A stretch of DNA of 27,653 bases from CAYMAT01 sp964388495 (GTDB lineage Bacteria > Patescibacteriota > Gracilibacteria > Peribacterales > Peribacteraceae). The translations under genes were made by a program, and so were the position numbers. How positions within the stretch are numbered: the stretch's first letter is position 1; each line of letters begins with the position of its first letter. This document shows positions 13,792 through 20,453 of the stretch, piece after piece. The notes under the pieces are model-generated. The model was not told where the DNA came from and made no database searches. It was given only the letters and a program-made list of their open reading frames with translations. The stretch spans positions 1 to 27,653 of the forward strand of contig CAYMAT010000015.1 in assembly GCA_964388495.1 (NCBI GenBank), read 5' to 3'.

Positions 13792-14343
13792 TTATGAACC
13801 ACGACCGCCGGAACGGACGTGCGTCTGCTGCTGGGGAACACTGTGATCCTGGTGACTGCGGGTCTCCTCCTGGACATCGCCGGTGTGTGCCGTGGCGCCA
13901 AAGCCCATCTTTTTCCAGAACGGCGACTTCTTGTCTGCAGGAGCTGCGTCGGTCTTCTTGGACTTCGTCTCCTTGGTCTCTTTGGCGTCCTTGGAGTCCT
14001 TCGCCTCTTTCTTCTTCTCCACTTTGGCCTTCACCACCTTCACTTCCTCACCGCTCACCTTGCTGATGCGGATCTTGCGGCCCTTGTCATCGATCTTGTA
14101 ACCGATGCGGGAGGGTTTCTTGGTCTTGGGATCCAGGATCATCACATTGCTGGCGGAGATGGACGCCTCGTACTTGATGATGCGGCCGGCCTGCTGGAAC
14201 GTCTTCTTCATGTGGCGGACGCGCATGTTGACGCCGGAGACGACCACGCGGTTCTGGTCCTCGATGACGCGGATGACCGAACCGGTCTTCCCTTTGTCTT
14301 TGCCGCTGATGATGAGGACGGAATCGCCCGTATGGATTTTCAT
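13792..14343 (-). CDS. rplX: 50S ribosomal protein L24 with long repeat-derived tail
   Basis: L24 is an assembly initiator bound to the 5' end of 23S rRNA. The KOW core is clear: KIHTGDSVLIISGKDKGKTG, then NMRVRHMKKT and SNVMILDPKTKKPSRIGYKI up to about residue 100. The total of 183 residues exceeds the usual length by about 80. The extension includes six 9-nt units (13957-14010) encoding KEA-KDS-KDA-KET-KET-KSK, then a Trp-containing patch KSPFWKKMGFG and a Gln/His/Ser-rich end. The start overlaps the rplN stop as ATGA. Confidence 0.95.
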   Translation of the reverse strand: MKIHTGDSVLIISGKDKGKTGSVIRVIEDQNRVVVSGVNMRVRHMKKTFQQAGRIIKYEASISASNVMILDPKTKKPSRIGYKIDDKGRKIRISKVSGEEVKVVKAKVEKKKEAKDSKDAKETKETKSKKTDAAPADKKSPFWKKMGFGATAHTGDVQEETRSHQDHSVPQQQTHVRSGGRGS

Positions 14344-14708
14344 AGTACGTCGGGGGCCTGGGAGATGATCTTTTGATAACCGAGGGTGCGGAGCTCGCGA
14401 GCGACGGGTCCGAAGACGCGGGTGCCCTTGGGCATGCCGTCCTTCTGGATGATGACGCAGGCGTTGTCGTCGAATTTGATGGTGCTGCCGTCCTTGCGGC
14501 GCAGGATCTGGCGGGTGCGGACCACCACGGCGCGCTCAATGGTCTTGTTCTTGACCGTACCGCGGGGGGACGCGTCTTTGATGACGATAATGATGATGTC
14601 GCCAATGCGGGCGTAGCGACGCTTGCTTGCGCCGAGCACGCGGATACACATGCCGATCTTGGCACCTGTGTTATCCGCCACGTTGACCATAGTCTGCTGC
14701 TGGATCAT
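14340..14708 (-). CDS. rplN: 50S ribosomal protein L14
   Basis: L14 lies at the subunit interface and forms a bridge with 16S rRNA. The 122-residue sequence starts MIQQQTMVNVADNTGAKIGM. It has the family motif GDIIIIVIKDASPRGTVKNK and ends ARELRTLGYQKIISQAPDVL. The length is exactly typical. Both ends overlap neighbours by 4 nt (rpsQ upstream, rplX downstream). Confidence 0.97.
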   Translation of the reverse strand: MIQQQTMVNVADNTGAKIGMCIRVLGASKRRYARIGDIIIIVIKDASPRGTVKNKTIERAVVVRTRQILRRKDGSTIKFDDNACVIIQKDGMPKGTRVFGPVARELRTLGYQKIISQAPDVL

Positions 14709-15022
14709 TGGGCGGAGGGGGAATCGGCTTTGCGGTGCATAGCGGCTTCAACGCCTGCCTCAGTGGCCATGTCGCTCACGCGGGGCACGCGCTTCATCAC
14801 CTGCGTCACCTTGAATCTCTTCAGCTTGCTGAGGGGGCGGCACTCCGTGATCTCCACCGTATCTCCCACTCCAAGATCATCGACACCTTTTGAGTCGGCA
14901 AGAAACTTTTTGCTGACGCGGAACCTCTTCTTATAGAGAGGGTGGAAAACCGAGCGATGGACGGTCACCGTGACGGTGCCTGTCATCTTGGCCGATGTGA
15001 TGGTTCCGACTTTCGTGCGCAT
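14705..15022 (-). CDS. rpsQ: 30S ribosomal protein S17 with C-terminal tail
   Basis: S17 is an early-binding OB-fold protein of the 30S body. Core motifs are MRTKVGTITSAKMTGTVTVT, HPLYKKRFRVSKKFLADSKG and VGDTVEITECRPLSKLKRFK. The core ends at about residue 83. A further 20 residues (VPRVSDMATEAGVEAAMHRK...) extend it to 105. It lies 8 nt after rpmC, and its stop overlaps the rplN start. Confidence 0.96.
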   Translation of the reverse strand: MRTKVGTITSAKMTGTVTVTVHRSVFHPLYKKRFRVSKKFLADSKGVDDLGVGDTVEITECRPLSKLKRFKVTQVMKRVPRVSDMATEAGVEAAMHRKADSPSAQ

Positions 15023-15030
15023 AAAAATAA

Positions 15031-15306
15031 TTAGGCGGCTTTGCGGGACGGGCGCTTTTTGGCGGCCGGGGCGGGGAGTGTAGCGGGTGTGGAGGCTTTG
15101 GGCAACGCACGCTTTTTCTCATTCATAGCGGTGAGCATGCGGGCCAAATCGCGCTTCTCGCGCAGGTAACGGGCGGAATCCTTCTCCGTGCGCATCTGGA
15201 TACCCAAGCGCATTTTTCCCACCACGGACTTCTTGGCGAGAATCTCCTTGTGGAGATCGGCCTGGGACATGGAACGGAGCTCGATGATGGTGGACTTTTT
15301 GATCAT
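15031..15306 (-). CDS. rpmC: 50S ribosomal protein L29 with Ala/Pro/Lys tail
   Basis: L29 is a small helical protein at the polypeptide exit tunnel, where SRP and trigger factor dock. The helical core has IIELRSMSQADLHKEILAKK and EKDSARYLREKRDLARMLTA. The core ends at about residue 66. A low-complexity tail follows (PKASTPATLPAPAAKKRPSR...), bringing it to 91 residues. Its start overlaps the rplP stop as ATGA. Confidence 0.94.
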   Translation of the reverse strand: MIKKSTIIELRSMSQADLHKEILAKKSVVGKMRLGIQMRTEKDSARYLREKRDLARMLTAMNEKKRALPKASTPATLPAPAAKKRPSRKAA

Positions 15307-15734
15307 ACAGCGGCGGCGTACGTGGCACGGGTAACGATCTTGGTCTTAAACGGCAACTTGTGGGCGGCCAGCGTGAGGGCGCGGCGCGACGTCTCCTCGG
15401 AGAGGCCATCGATCTCAAACAACATGGTTCCGCGTTTCACGTAGACGGCGTAGTACTCCACGCTTCCCTTTCCGGCTCCCATGGGCACCTCTGCTGCCTT
15501 CTTGGTGACGGGAGTGTGCGGGAAGACGCGGATCCAGATCTTTCCCCCACGCTGAGCCTCGTGCGTGAGCGCGCGGCGTGCAGCCTCGATCTGACGTGCG
15601 GTCAGCTCTCCGGTGCCGATGGCTTTGAGGCCGATGGAACCGAATGCGAGCGTGGCTCCGCGCGTGGCCTTGCCATAGAAGGCGCCACGACGGCGATGCT
15701 GCTTCCGGTACTTGAGCTTCTTGGGTTCTAACAT
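15303..15734 (-). CDS. rplP: 50S ribosomal protein L16
   Basis: L16 helps position the A-site tRNA near the peptidyl transferase centre. The sequence begins MLEPKKLKYRKQHRRRGAFY and has the motifs GGKIWIRVFPHTPVTKKAAE and PMGAGKGSVEYYAVYVKRGT. The 143-residue length is normal. It follows rpsC by 18 nt; the leader CUCCUUCUCCUACC before the ATG is all pyrimidine apart from one A. Confidence 0.97.
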   Translation of the reverse strand: MLEPKKLKYRKQHRRRGAFYGKATRGATLAFGSIGLKAIGTGELTARQIEAARRALTHEAQRGGKIWIRVFPHTPVTKKAAEVPMGAGKGSVEYYAVYVKRGTMLFEIDGLSEETSRRALTLAAHKLPFKTKIVTRATYAAAV

Positions 15735-15752
15735 GGTAGGAGAAGGAGTTCT

Positions 15753-16436
15753 TTAGGCGGCTTGGGAGGAAGACGGATTCTGGAGTGCAGAGGACTGCAC
15801 CTGCTGGATTTTCTTGAACACCATGCCCTTGTAGATCCACACCTGGATGCCGATGGTGCCGAACTTGGTGATGGCATGGCGGCGGGCCAGCTGGATGTTG
15901 GCGCGGAGGGTCTGGAGCGGGACGTTTCCTTCCTTGAAGAAATCATCGCGGGCGATTTCAGCGCCGTTGAGACGGCCGGAGACGCTGATCTTGATGCCAA
16001 GGGCACCTCCCTGCATAGCCTTCTCCATCGCCATCTTGCAGGCGCGGCGGTACGGCATGCGGCGTTCAATCTGACCCTGGATGGTCTCGGCAATCACTTC
16101 GGGGTCGCTGTCCGGCTGGCGGATCTCCTGCACCTCCACTCCAAAGATTCCACCGAACTTCTTCTCCAGGTCCTTGCGCAGCTCGTCGATGGCTGCACCC
16201 TGCTTGCCGATCAGCACACCGGGCTTGCTGGTGTGGATGGTGACAGTGGTCTTCTTGGCACGGTCGATCTCAATGCGGCTGATGCCGGACTCCTTGGTGC
16301 GGCCCATGATGTACCGCTTGATCTGCACGTCCTGCAGGAAGAGCTCGCGGAACTTCTTGCCCTTCGCGTACCACGTGCTCGGCCACGAGTGCGTGAATCC
16401 GAGACGGAAGCCGTTGGGGTTAACTTTCTGACCCAT
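15753..16436 (-). CDS. rpsC: 30S ribosomal protein S3
   Basis: S3 lines the mRNA entry tunnel of the 30S subunit. The N-terminus is MGQKVNPNGFRLGFTHSWPS. The KH domain has GVLIGKQGAAIDELRKDLEK at about 74-93, and the C-terminal domain has ARRHAITKFGTIGIQVWIYK. It has 227 residues, normal, with a short Ser/Gln/Ala-rich end. It is 2 nt downstream of rplV. Confidence 0.97.
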   Translation of the reverse strand: MGQKVNPNGFRLGFTHSWPSTWYAKGKKFRELFLQDVQIKRYIMGRTKESGISRIEIDRAKKTTVTIHTSKPGVLIGKQGAAIDELRKDLEKKFGGIFGVEVQEIRQPDSDPEVIAETIQGQIERRMPYRRACKMAMEKAMQGGALGIKISVSGRLNGAEIARDDFFKEGNVPLQTLRANIQLARRHAITKFGTIGIQVWIYKGMVFKKIQQVQSSALQNPSSSQAA

Positions 16437-16438
16437 AG

Positions 16439-16867
16439 TTATTTGGAAGCGGAAGAAGTTTTTACCTTGGGAGTGGCGGATTTGGAAGCGGCATCGGTCT
16501 TCTTTGCGGCCTTTTTCTTCTTGGCGCCGTCAATCTCATCCTCGGGGAAACCCAGCTCCAGCGTGATGTGCGTGAGGAACTTGCGGAAGGGACGCTGGCG
16601 TCCGCGTGCCATGGGCATGCCGCGGCGGTAACCCTGACCCTGGTTCACGAAGATCGTTTTCACGATCATCATCTGCGGGTCCTGCTTGTCGTTGTGCGAG
16701 GCGTTGGCGATTGCGGAACGGAGAAGCTTCTCGATGATGCGTGCGCCCTTCTTGTGCGTGCGGGTCAGCGCATCCATGGCGTCAGGCACGGGCATGCCGC
16801 GGACGATCTTTGCGATCAAATTCGCTTTCTTGGGGGCGAGCCGGACGGAGTCGAGATAGGCTTTCAT
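16439..16867 (-). CDS. rplV: 50S ribosomal protein L22 with Lys/Ala/Ser tail
   Basis: L22 contributes a hairpin to the peptide exit tunnel. The core has LDSVRLAPKKANLIAKIVRG and VNQGQGYRRGMPMARGRQRP, then THITLELGF. The tail from about residue 113 (DGAKKKKAAKKTDAASKSAT...) is absent from most homologues. The total is 142 residues. It lies 13 nt downstream of rpsS. Confidence 0.96.
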   Translation of the reverse strand: MKAYLDSVRLAPKKANLIAKIVRGMPVPDAMDALTRTHKKGARIIEKLLRSAIANASHNDKQDPQMMIVKTIFVNQGQGYRRGMPMARGRQRPFRKFLTHITLELGFPEDEIDGAKKKKAAKKTDAASKSATPKVKTSSASK

Positions 16868-16880
16868 GAGTGCTTAAGGA

Positions 16881-17192
16881 TTATTTGGCGGGAGCGGGAG
16901 CGGCCGTGGGGGCGGGAGCGACGGTGGTCGCAGCCTTGCCTCCGTGGCCCTTGAACTTGGTGGTCCAGGCGAATTCTCCAAGCTTGTGACCAACCATCTG
17001 TTCCGTGATGTACACCGGGACGAAGTCCTTTCCGTTGTGGACCGCGAAGGTGAAACCCACGAACTCGGGAGGAACATCGCAGTCGCGTGCCCAGGTCTTG
17101 ATGATCTTCTTCTCGGACTTCTCGACCATCTTCATGACCTTCTTGAAGAGCTTCGCGTCGATGTACGGGCCTTTTTTGAGGGAGCGTGTCAT
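16881..17192 (-). CDS. rpsS: 30S ribosomal protein S19
   Basis: S19 is a 30S head protein that contacts the A-site tRNA and the B1a bridge. Signatures are MTRSLKKGPYIDAKLFKKVM, TWARDCDVPPEFVGFTFAVH, and GHKLGEFAWTTKFKGHGGKA. A 15-residue Ala/Pro-rich tail follows the core, making 103 residues. The leader before the ATG is CUCUCCUCCUU, the complement of a Shine-Dalgarno motif rather than the motif itself. Confidence 0.97.
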   Translation of the reverse strand: MTRSLKKGPYIDAKLFKKVMKMVEKSEKKIIKTWARDCDVPPEFVGFTFAVHNGKDFVPVYITEQMVGHKLGEFAWTTKFKGHGGKAATTVAPAPTAAPAPAK

Positions 17193-17207
17193 AAGGAGGA
17201 GAGTGGT

Positions 17208-18050
17208 TTACTTGCGCTTCTTGCGGGTACGGCGGCGGAGAATCATATCCATGTGCTTGCTTGCGCGGCGCGTCTTGATACCCATCGCCTTCTTACCCCA
17301 CGGAGTCTTGGGAGCGACGAGACCGACGGATGCATGACCTTCACCACCACCATGCGGGTGATCGACGGCGTTCATGGACTTACCCAGGATCTGCGGCTTG
17401 CGTCCCAGCCAGCGCATGCGACCGGCCTTACCGATGTTGATCAGGTTGTGTTCGGGATTACTGACGGTACCGATGGTGGCAAAGCACTCCTTGCGGATCT
17501 TGCGGATTTCACCGGACGGCAGCTGGATGATGGCAAAGTCTCCGTCCACACCCGTGAGCGTGGCTGCGGTGCCGGCGCTGCGGACGATCTGTCCACCGCG
17601 GCCGATCTGCATCTCTAGGTTGAACACGCGGTAACCGACGGGGATGTGCTCAAGCTGCATGCGGTTGCCCAGTTTCACCTTGGTGCGCGGTGCGCACACC
17701 ACCTCATCGCCAACCTTGAGACCTTCGGGAGCCAGCACGTAGCGCTTTTCTCCATCAATGTACTGGAGCAATGCGATGCGTGCCGAGCGGTTGGGATCGT
17801 ACTCGAGTGCAGCCACTTTTGCGGCGATGCCGTGCTTGTCGATCTGCTTGAAATCCACCTCACGGAAGAGACGCTTGTGCCCCCCGCCGCGGTGGCGGAT
17901 GGAAACCTGGCCCTTGTTGTCGCGGCCGTTTAGGCGGCGCTTACCCCACACCAGGGATTTCTCCGGGCGCTTCTTGGTGAGGCCAGAGAAGTCGGCGATC
18001 GTCATCTGACGTCGTCCGGGGGTCGTTGGTTTGGGCTTCTTGAGGACCAT
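17208..18050 (-). CDS. rplB: 50S ribosomal protein L2
   Basis: L2 is required for subunit association and peptidyl transferase activity. The essential histidine motif is present as NAVDHPHGGGEGHASVG near residue 230. RRLNGRDNKGQVSIRHRGGG occurs near the N-terminus. The C-terminus is the basic RRTRKKRK. The 280-residue length is normal. It lies 27 nt downstream of rplW. Confidence 0.97.
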   Translation of the reverse strand: MVLKKPKPTTPGRRQMTIADFSGLTKKRPEKSLVWGKRRLNGRDNKGQVSIRHRGGGHKRLFREVDFKQIDKHGIAAKVAALEYDPNRSARIALLQYIDGEKRYVLAPEGLKVGDEVVCAPRTKVKLGNRMQLEHIPVGYRVFNLEMQIGRGGQIVRSAGTAATLTGVDGDFAIIQLPSGEIRKIRKECFATIGTVSNPEHNLINIGKAGRMRWLGRKPQILGKSMNAVDHPHGGGEGHASVGLVAPKTPWGKKAMGIKTRRASKHMDMILRRRTRKKRK

Positions 18051-18077
18051 GGGGATAAAAAAGGAGTCGGGGGCTGA

Positions 18078-18389
18078 TTAAGCGGAAAGGGTTTCGAATG
18101 CGGCAATGTCGAGAGGCTTGCTGTCTTTGTGGAGCGTCACCAGCGCCTTCTTGAACGTGCGGCGCTTCATCATCTCCGTGCCCATACCCACCATGCGGGA
18201 CTTGGGCTGGACGCGGACGATGCGGACGGAGGAGGCATCGACACCAAAGTACGTGCGGAGGGCGTTGCGAACATCAATCTTGGTGGCACCGTGCGCGATG
18301 CGCAGCGTGTAGGTGCGGCTGCCGCCTGACTTGAGGCGCTCTGCCTTTTCCGTGACGATGGGGCCGACGATGACGCGAGTGAGTTCCAT
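18078..18389 (-). CDS. rplW: 50S ribosomal protein L23
   Basis: L23 is the docking site for trigger factor and SRP at the tunnel exit. The 103-residue protein begins MELTRVIVGPIVTEKAERLK and contains GATKIDVRNALRTYFGVDAS, both typical. It ends with KKALVTLHKDSKPLDIAAFE. It lies 3 nt after rplD. Confidence 0.96.
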   Translation of the reverse strand: MELTRVIVGPIVTEKAERLKSGGSRTYTLRIAHGATKIDVRNALRTYFGVDASSVRIVRVQPKSRMVGMGTEMMKRRTFKKALVTLHKDSKPLDIAAFETLSA

Positions 18390-18392
18390 GGC

Positions 18393-19148
18393 TTATTTGG
18401 ACTTGGAGGAAGACTTCTTTGCGGGAGCTTTCTTGGTCGTCTTTGCTTTCTTCTCAGTCTTGGGTTTCGTCTCCTTGATTTCTTTGACCTCGTCGATTTC
18501 CTTGATTTCCCGCACTCTGTTCTTGCCGAACATCGCGTCCGCCTTCTCAATGCTGTCGCCCACAAAAATCACGTTGCGGGACTGCAGAACGTCCAGGGGG
18601 TTCAGGTACTGAACCGTGACGGTCTTGAGGCGAGGGATGTTGCGGGACGAGTAGTAGAGGGCGTCGTGCGTGGCGGGGAGGACAATGAGGAGTCTGCGGC
18701 CCATCTCCACCGGCATCTTCTTGAGCATGTTCACAAAATCCTTCGTCTTCACCGTCTCCGGGTAGGAGTCCAGAGCGATGATGGCGCCCTGCTTTGCCTG
18801 GAGGCTCAGCGAGCTGCGGAGAGCCGCGCGCCACATGGACTTGGGCATGTCCTTGATGAAGTTGCGATCGTTCTTGGGACCAAACGCCTTACCACCACCA
18901 CGGACGAGCGGAGAGCGGAGAGCGCCGCGGCGTGCGCGACCCGTGTGCTTCTGCTGGTAGGCCTTCTTGGTGGTACCCACCACTTCACCGCGGGACTTCA
19001 CGTACGCGATGTTGGTGCGGCGGTTGCTCTGCTGGCGGACCACGGCTTGGTGCATGAGGTCCTGGTTGATGGGAGCTGCGAACAGCGTCTCAGGGAGCTC
19101 GACCTGCCCCTTCTTGCTGCCGGTGGATGTGAAGACGTCGACCTTCAT
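18393..19148 (-). CDS. rplD: 50S ribosomal protein L4 with repeat-derived tail
   Basis: L4 reaches into the exit tunnel and in E. coli autoregulates the S10 operon. The core is recognised by AYVKSRGEVVGTTKKAYQQK, HTGRARRGALRSPLVRGGGK and AFGPKNDRNF. The usual end is near residue 210. The remaining residues include EIKEIDEVKEIKET, encoded by 9-nt units at 18469-18513, and a Lys/Ser tail. The total is 251 residues. It lies 11 nt downstream of rplC. Confidence 0.96.
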   Translation of the reverse strand: MKVDVFTSTGSKKGQVELPETLFAAPINQDLMHQAVVRQQSNRRTNIAYVKSRGEVVGTTKKAYQQKHTGRARRGALRSPLVRGGGKAFGPKNDRNFIKDMPKSMWRAALRSSLSLQAKQGAIIALDSYPETVKTKDFVNMLKKMPVEMGRRLLIVLPATHDALYYSSRNIPRLKTVTVQYLNPLDVLQSRNVIFVGDSIEKADAMFGKNRVREIKEIDEVKEIKETKPKTEKKAKTTKKAPAKKSSSKSK

Positions 19149-19159
19149 ATAAGGGGAGA

Positions 19160-19774
19160 TTATTTCTTAGCGGGGGTAGCTTCTTTGGTGATAAAGACAA
19201 TGGCGCCATTGGGGCCGGGGATGGGGCCCTTGATGGCCACAACTCCCTGCTCTGCATCAACGGCCACGACGGGGCGGTGCAAAATCGTGATCTGCTCGCT
19301 TCCCATGTGACCCGCCATTTTGTGGCCAGGGAGGATACGACCAGGCTGGGTACGCATACCCACGGAACCCGGCTCGCGCTTGAAGTGGCTACCGTGACTG
19401 CCGGGACCACCACCAAAGTGGTGACGGCGCATGACACCCTGGAAACCCTTACCCTTGGAAATTCCGGTGATGGTAACGAGGGACTCAGGCTCGAGGGTCT
19501 CTACCCCCATCGTCTTTCCCTTCTCCAGTCCATCGAGCGAATCGACGGCCCACTCTTTCTGCTTCTTGTAACTCATGTTCTCCTTTCCTTTGCGGCTCTT
19601 CCACGTCTTGGCGCCAATGCCAAGAACCACGGCGTTGTAACCGTCCTTATCTTCGTTCTTGGTGCGAACGACGACGTTGGGTTCCACGCGCAGGTACGTC
19701 ACAGGCACGGCTTCGCCGGTTTCCTGGCGGAAGATGCGTGACATGCCGACTTTGCGAGCGATGAGACCAGACAT
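19160..19774 (-). CDS. rplC: 50S ribosomal protein L3
   Basis: L3 is one of the two 50S assembly initiators. The start is the ATG at 19774 (MSGLIARKVGMSRIFRQETG), which matches the family N-terminus; the open frame continues to 19891 without similarity. The central loop has GKGFQGVMRRHHFGGGPGSH, followed by MRTQPGRILPGHKMAGHMG, both conserved. It has 204 residues. It is the first ribosomal gene of this cluster, because rpsJ, the usual first gene of the S10 operon, is not upstream. The leader holds a hairpin. Confidence 0.96.
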   Translation of the reverse strand: MSGLIARKVGMSRIFRQETGEAVPVTYLRVEPNVVVRTKNEDKDGYNAVVLGIGAKTWKSRKGKENMSYKKQKEWAVDSLDGLEKGKTMGVETLEPESLVTITGISKGKGFQGVMRRHHFGGGPGSHGSHFKREPGSVGMRTQPGRILPGHKMAGHMGSEQITILHRPVVAVDAEQGVVAIKGPIPGPNGAIVFITKEATPAKK

Positions 19775-19791
19775 AAACAGAGTAATGATCT

Positions 19792-19808
19792 CTCTCCGCG
19801 TCGGAGAG
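19792..19808 (-). promoter_or_regulatory. Hairpin in the rplC leader
   Basis: CTCTCCG and CGGAGAG pair perfectly around a 3-nt loop, 17 nt upstream of the rplC ATG. It lies in a 204-nt gap between the preceding small gene and rplC, the rest of which shows no other feature. It may be a leader regulatory stem or one of a dispersed palindrome family. Its GGAGAG sequence is too far from the ATG to act as a normal Shine-Dalgarno element. Confidence 0.4.
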
Positions 19809-19978
19809 GGATTGAATGCAAGGTGGAAGAACTCAGTCTTGGAGGTTCCTCTGGCGCGGTTAGTCACGTGTGACGCCGCACTCGAACACAAGCACCCCGA
19901 TGAAAATCACCGAAGCCGGGCCAGTCTACGGACGGCTCGCCGGGAAGTCAAACGAAATTGCCACTCAATTTTCTCCAC

Positions 19979-20368
19979 TCACGCGGCTTGGCTCTTCGGC
20001 TTTTCTTTTGGGCCAGATTTCTTTAGCCTCCTATTAATCTGCGCTCGCTCATAACGTTTGCCCAAACCCGTTGCATGATCAACAACCGCAGCTCCTCCCA
20101 CAACTGCAGCAGTGGTGACAGGATTACTGATCGCAAGCTTGAGACCGGCTATTACGGGAGTGCTCACGGGAAGGACAGCGGATGCGGCAGCAACGGCAGC
20201 CCCCACTCCCAACGGACTTTTTAACAGCTCTTTCGTTCTGCCAATAACGCCCTTTTCAGCTATTTGTTTATCCAAAAGTGCCTTATCTAACTTATCCCGG
20301 CCTTCGCCACTCATAGTTTTCTTTGCTTCTTCTAATACCTCATATGGCACTTTGATGTTTTTTCCCAT
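19979..20368 (-). CDS. Hypothetical protein with Ala/Gly-rich hydrophobic stretches
   Basis: I do not recognise this 129-residue protein. It begins MGKNIKVPYEVLEEAKKTMS and has a charged helical N-terminal third. Two small-residue-rich hydrophobic segments follow at about 53-80 (GVGAAVAAASAVLPVSTPVI...) and 83-98, and the tail is strongly basic (NRRLKKSGPKEKPKSQ). This pattern could be a membrane hairpin or a membrane-associating peptide. It has an excellent promoter directly upstream and may be co-transcribed with rplC, 204 nt further on. It is divergent from lysS and more AT-rich than its neighbours. Confidence 0.7.
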   Translation of the reverse strand: MGKNIKVPYEVLEEAKKTMSGEGRDKLDKALLDKQIAEKGVIGRTKELLKSPLGVGAAVAAASAVLPVSTPVIAGLKLAISNPVTTAAVVGGAAVVDHATGLGKRYERAQINRRLKKSGPKEKPKSQAA

Positions 20369-20395
20369 ATGTATGTTGGAGAAAATTACTATTAT

Positions 20396-20424
20396 ATTAT
20401 AACATAAAATTATAATTTTCGCAA
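20396..20424 (-). promoter_or_regulatory. Strong sigma-70-type promoter
   Basis: On the minus strand TTGCGA (20419-20424) and a perfect TATAAT (20396-20401) are separated by exactly 17 nt. The hypothetical gene start at 20368 lies 27 nt downstream of the -10. It may also feed the rplC cluster. Confidence 0.7.
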
Positions 20425-20439
20425 ATGACACCTTTCCGC

Positions 20440-20445
20440 TACGCT
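20440..20445 (+). promoter_or_regulatory. Candidate -10 box of lysS
   Basis: TACGCT ends 8 nt before the lysS ATG at 20454, consistent with a leaderless or nearly leaderless mRNA. TTCGCA (20418-20423) 16 nt upstream is a weak -35. TATAAT at 20411-20416 on the plus strand is an alternative -10. Confidence 0.3.
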
Positions 20446-20453
20446 TGCGGCCT

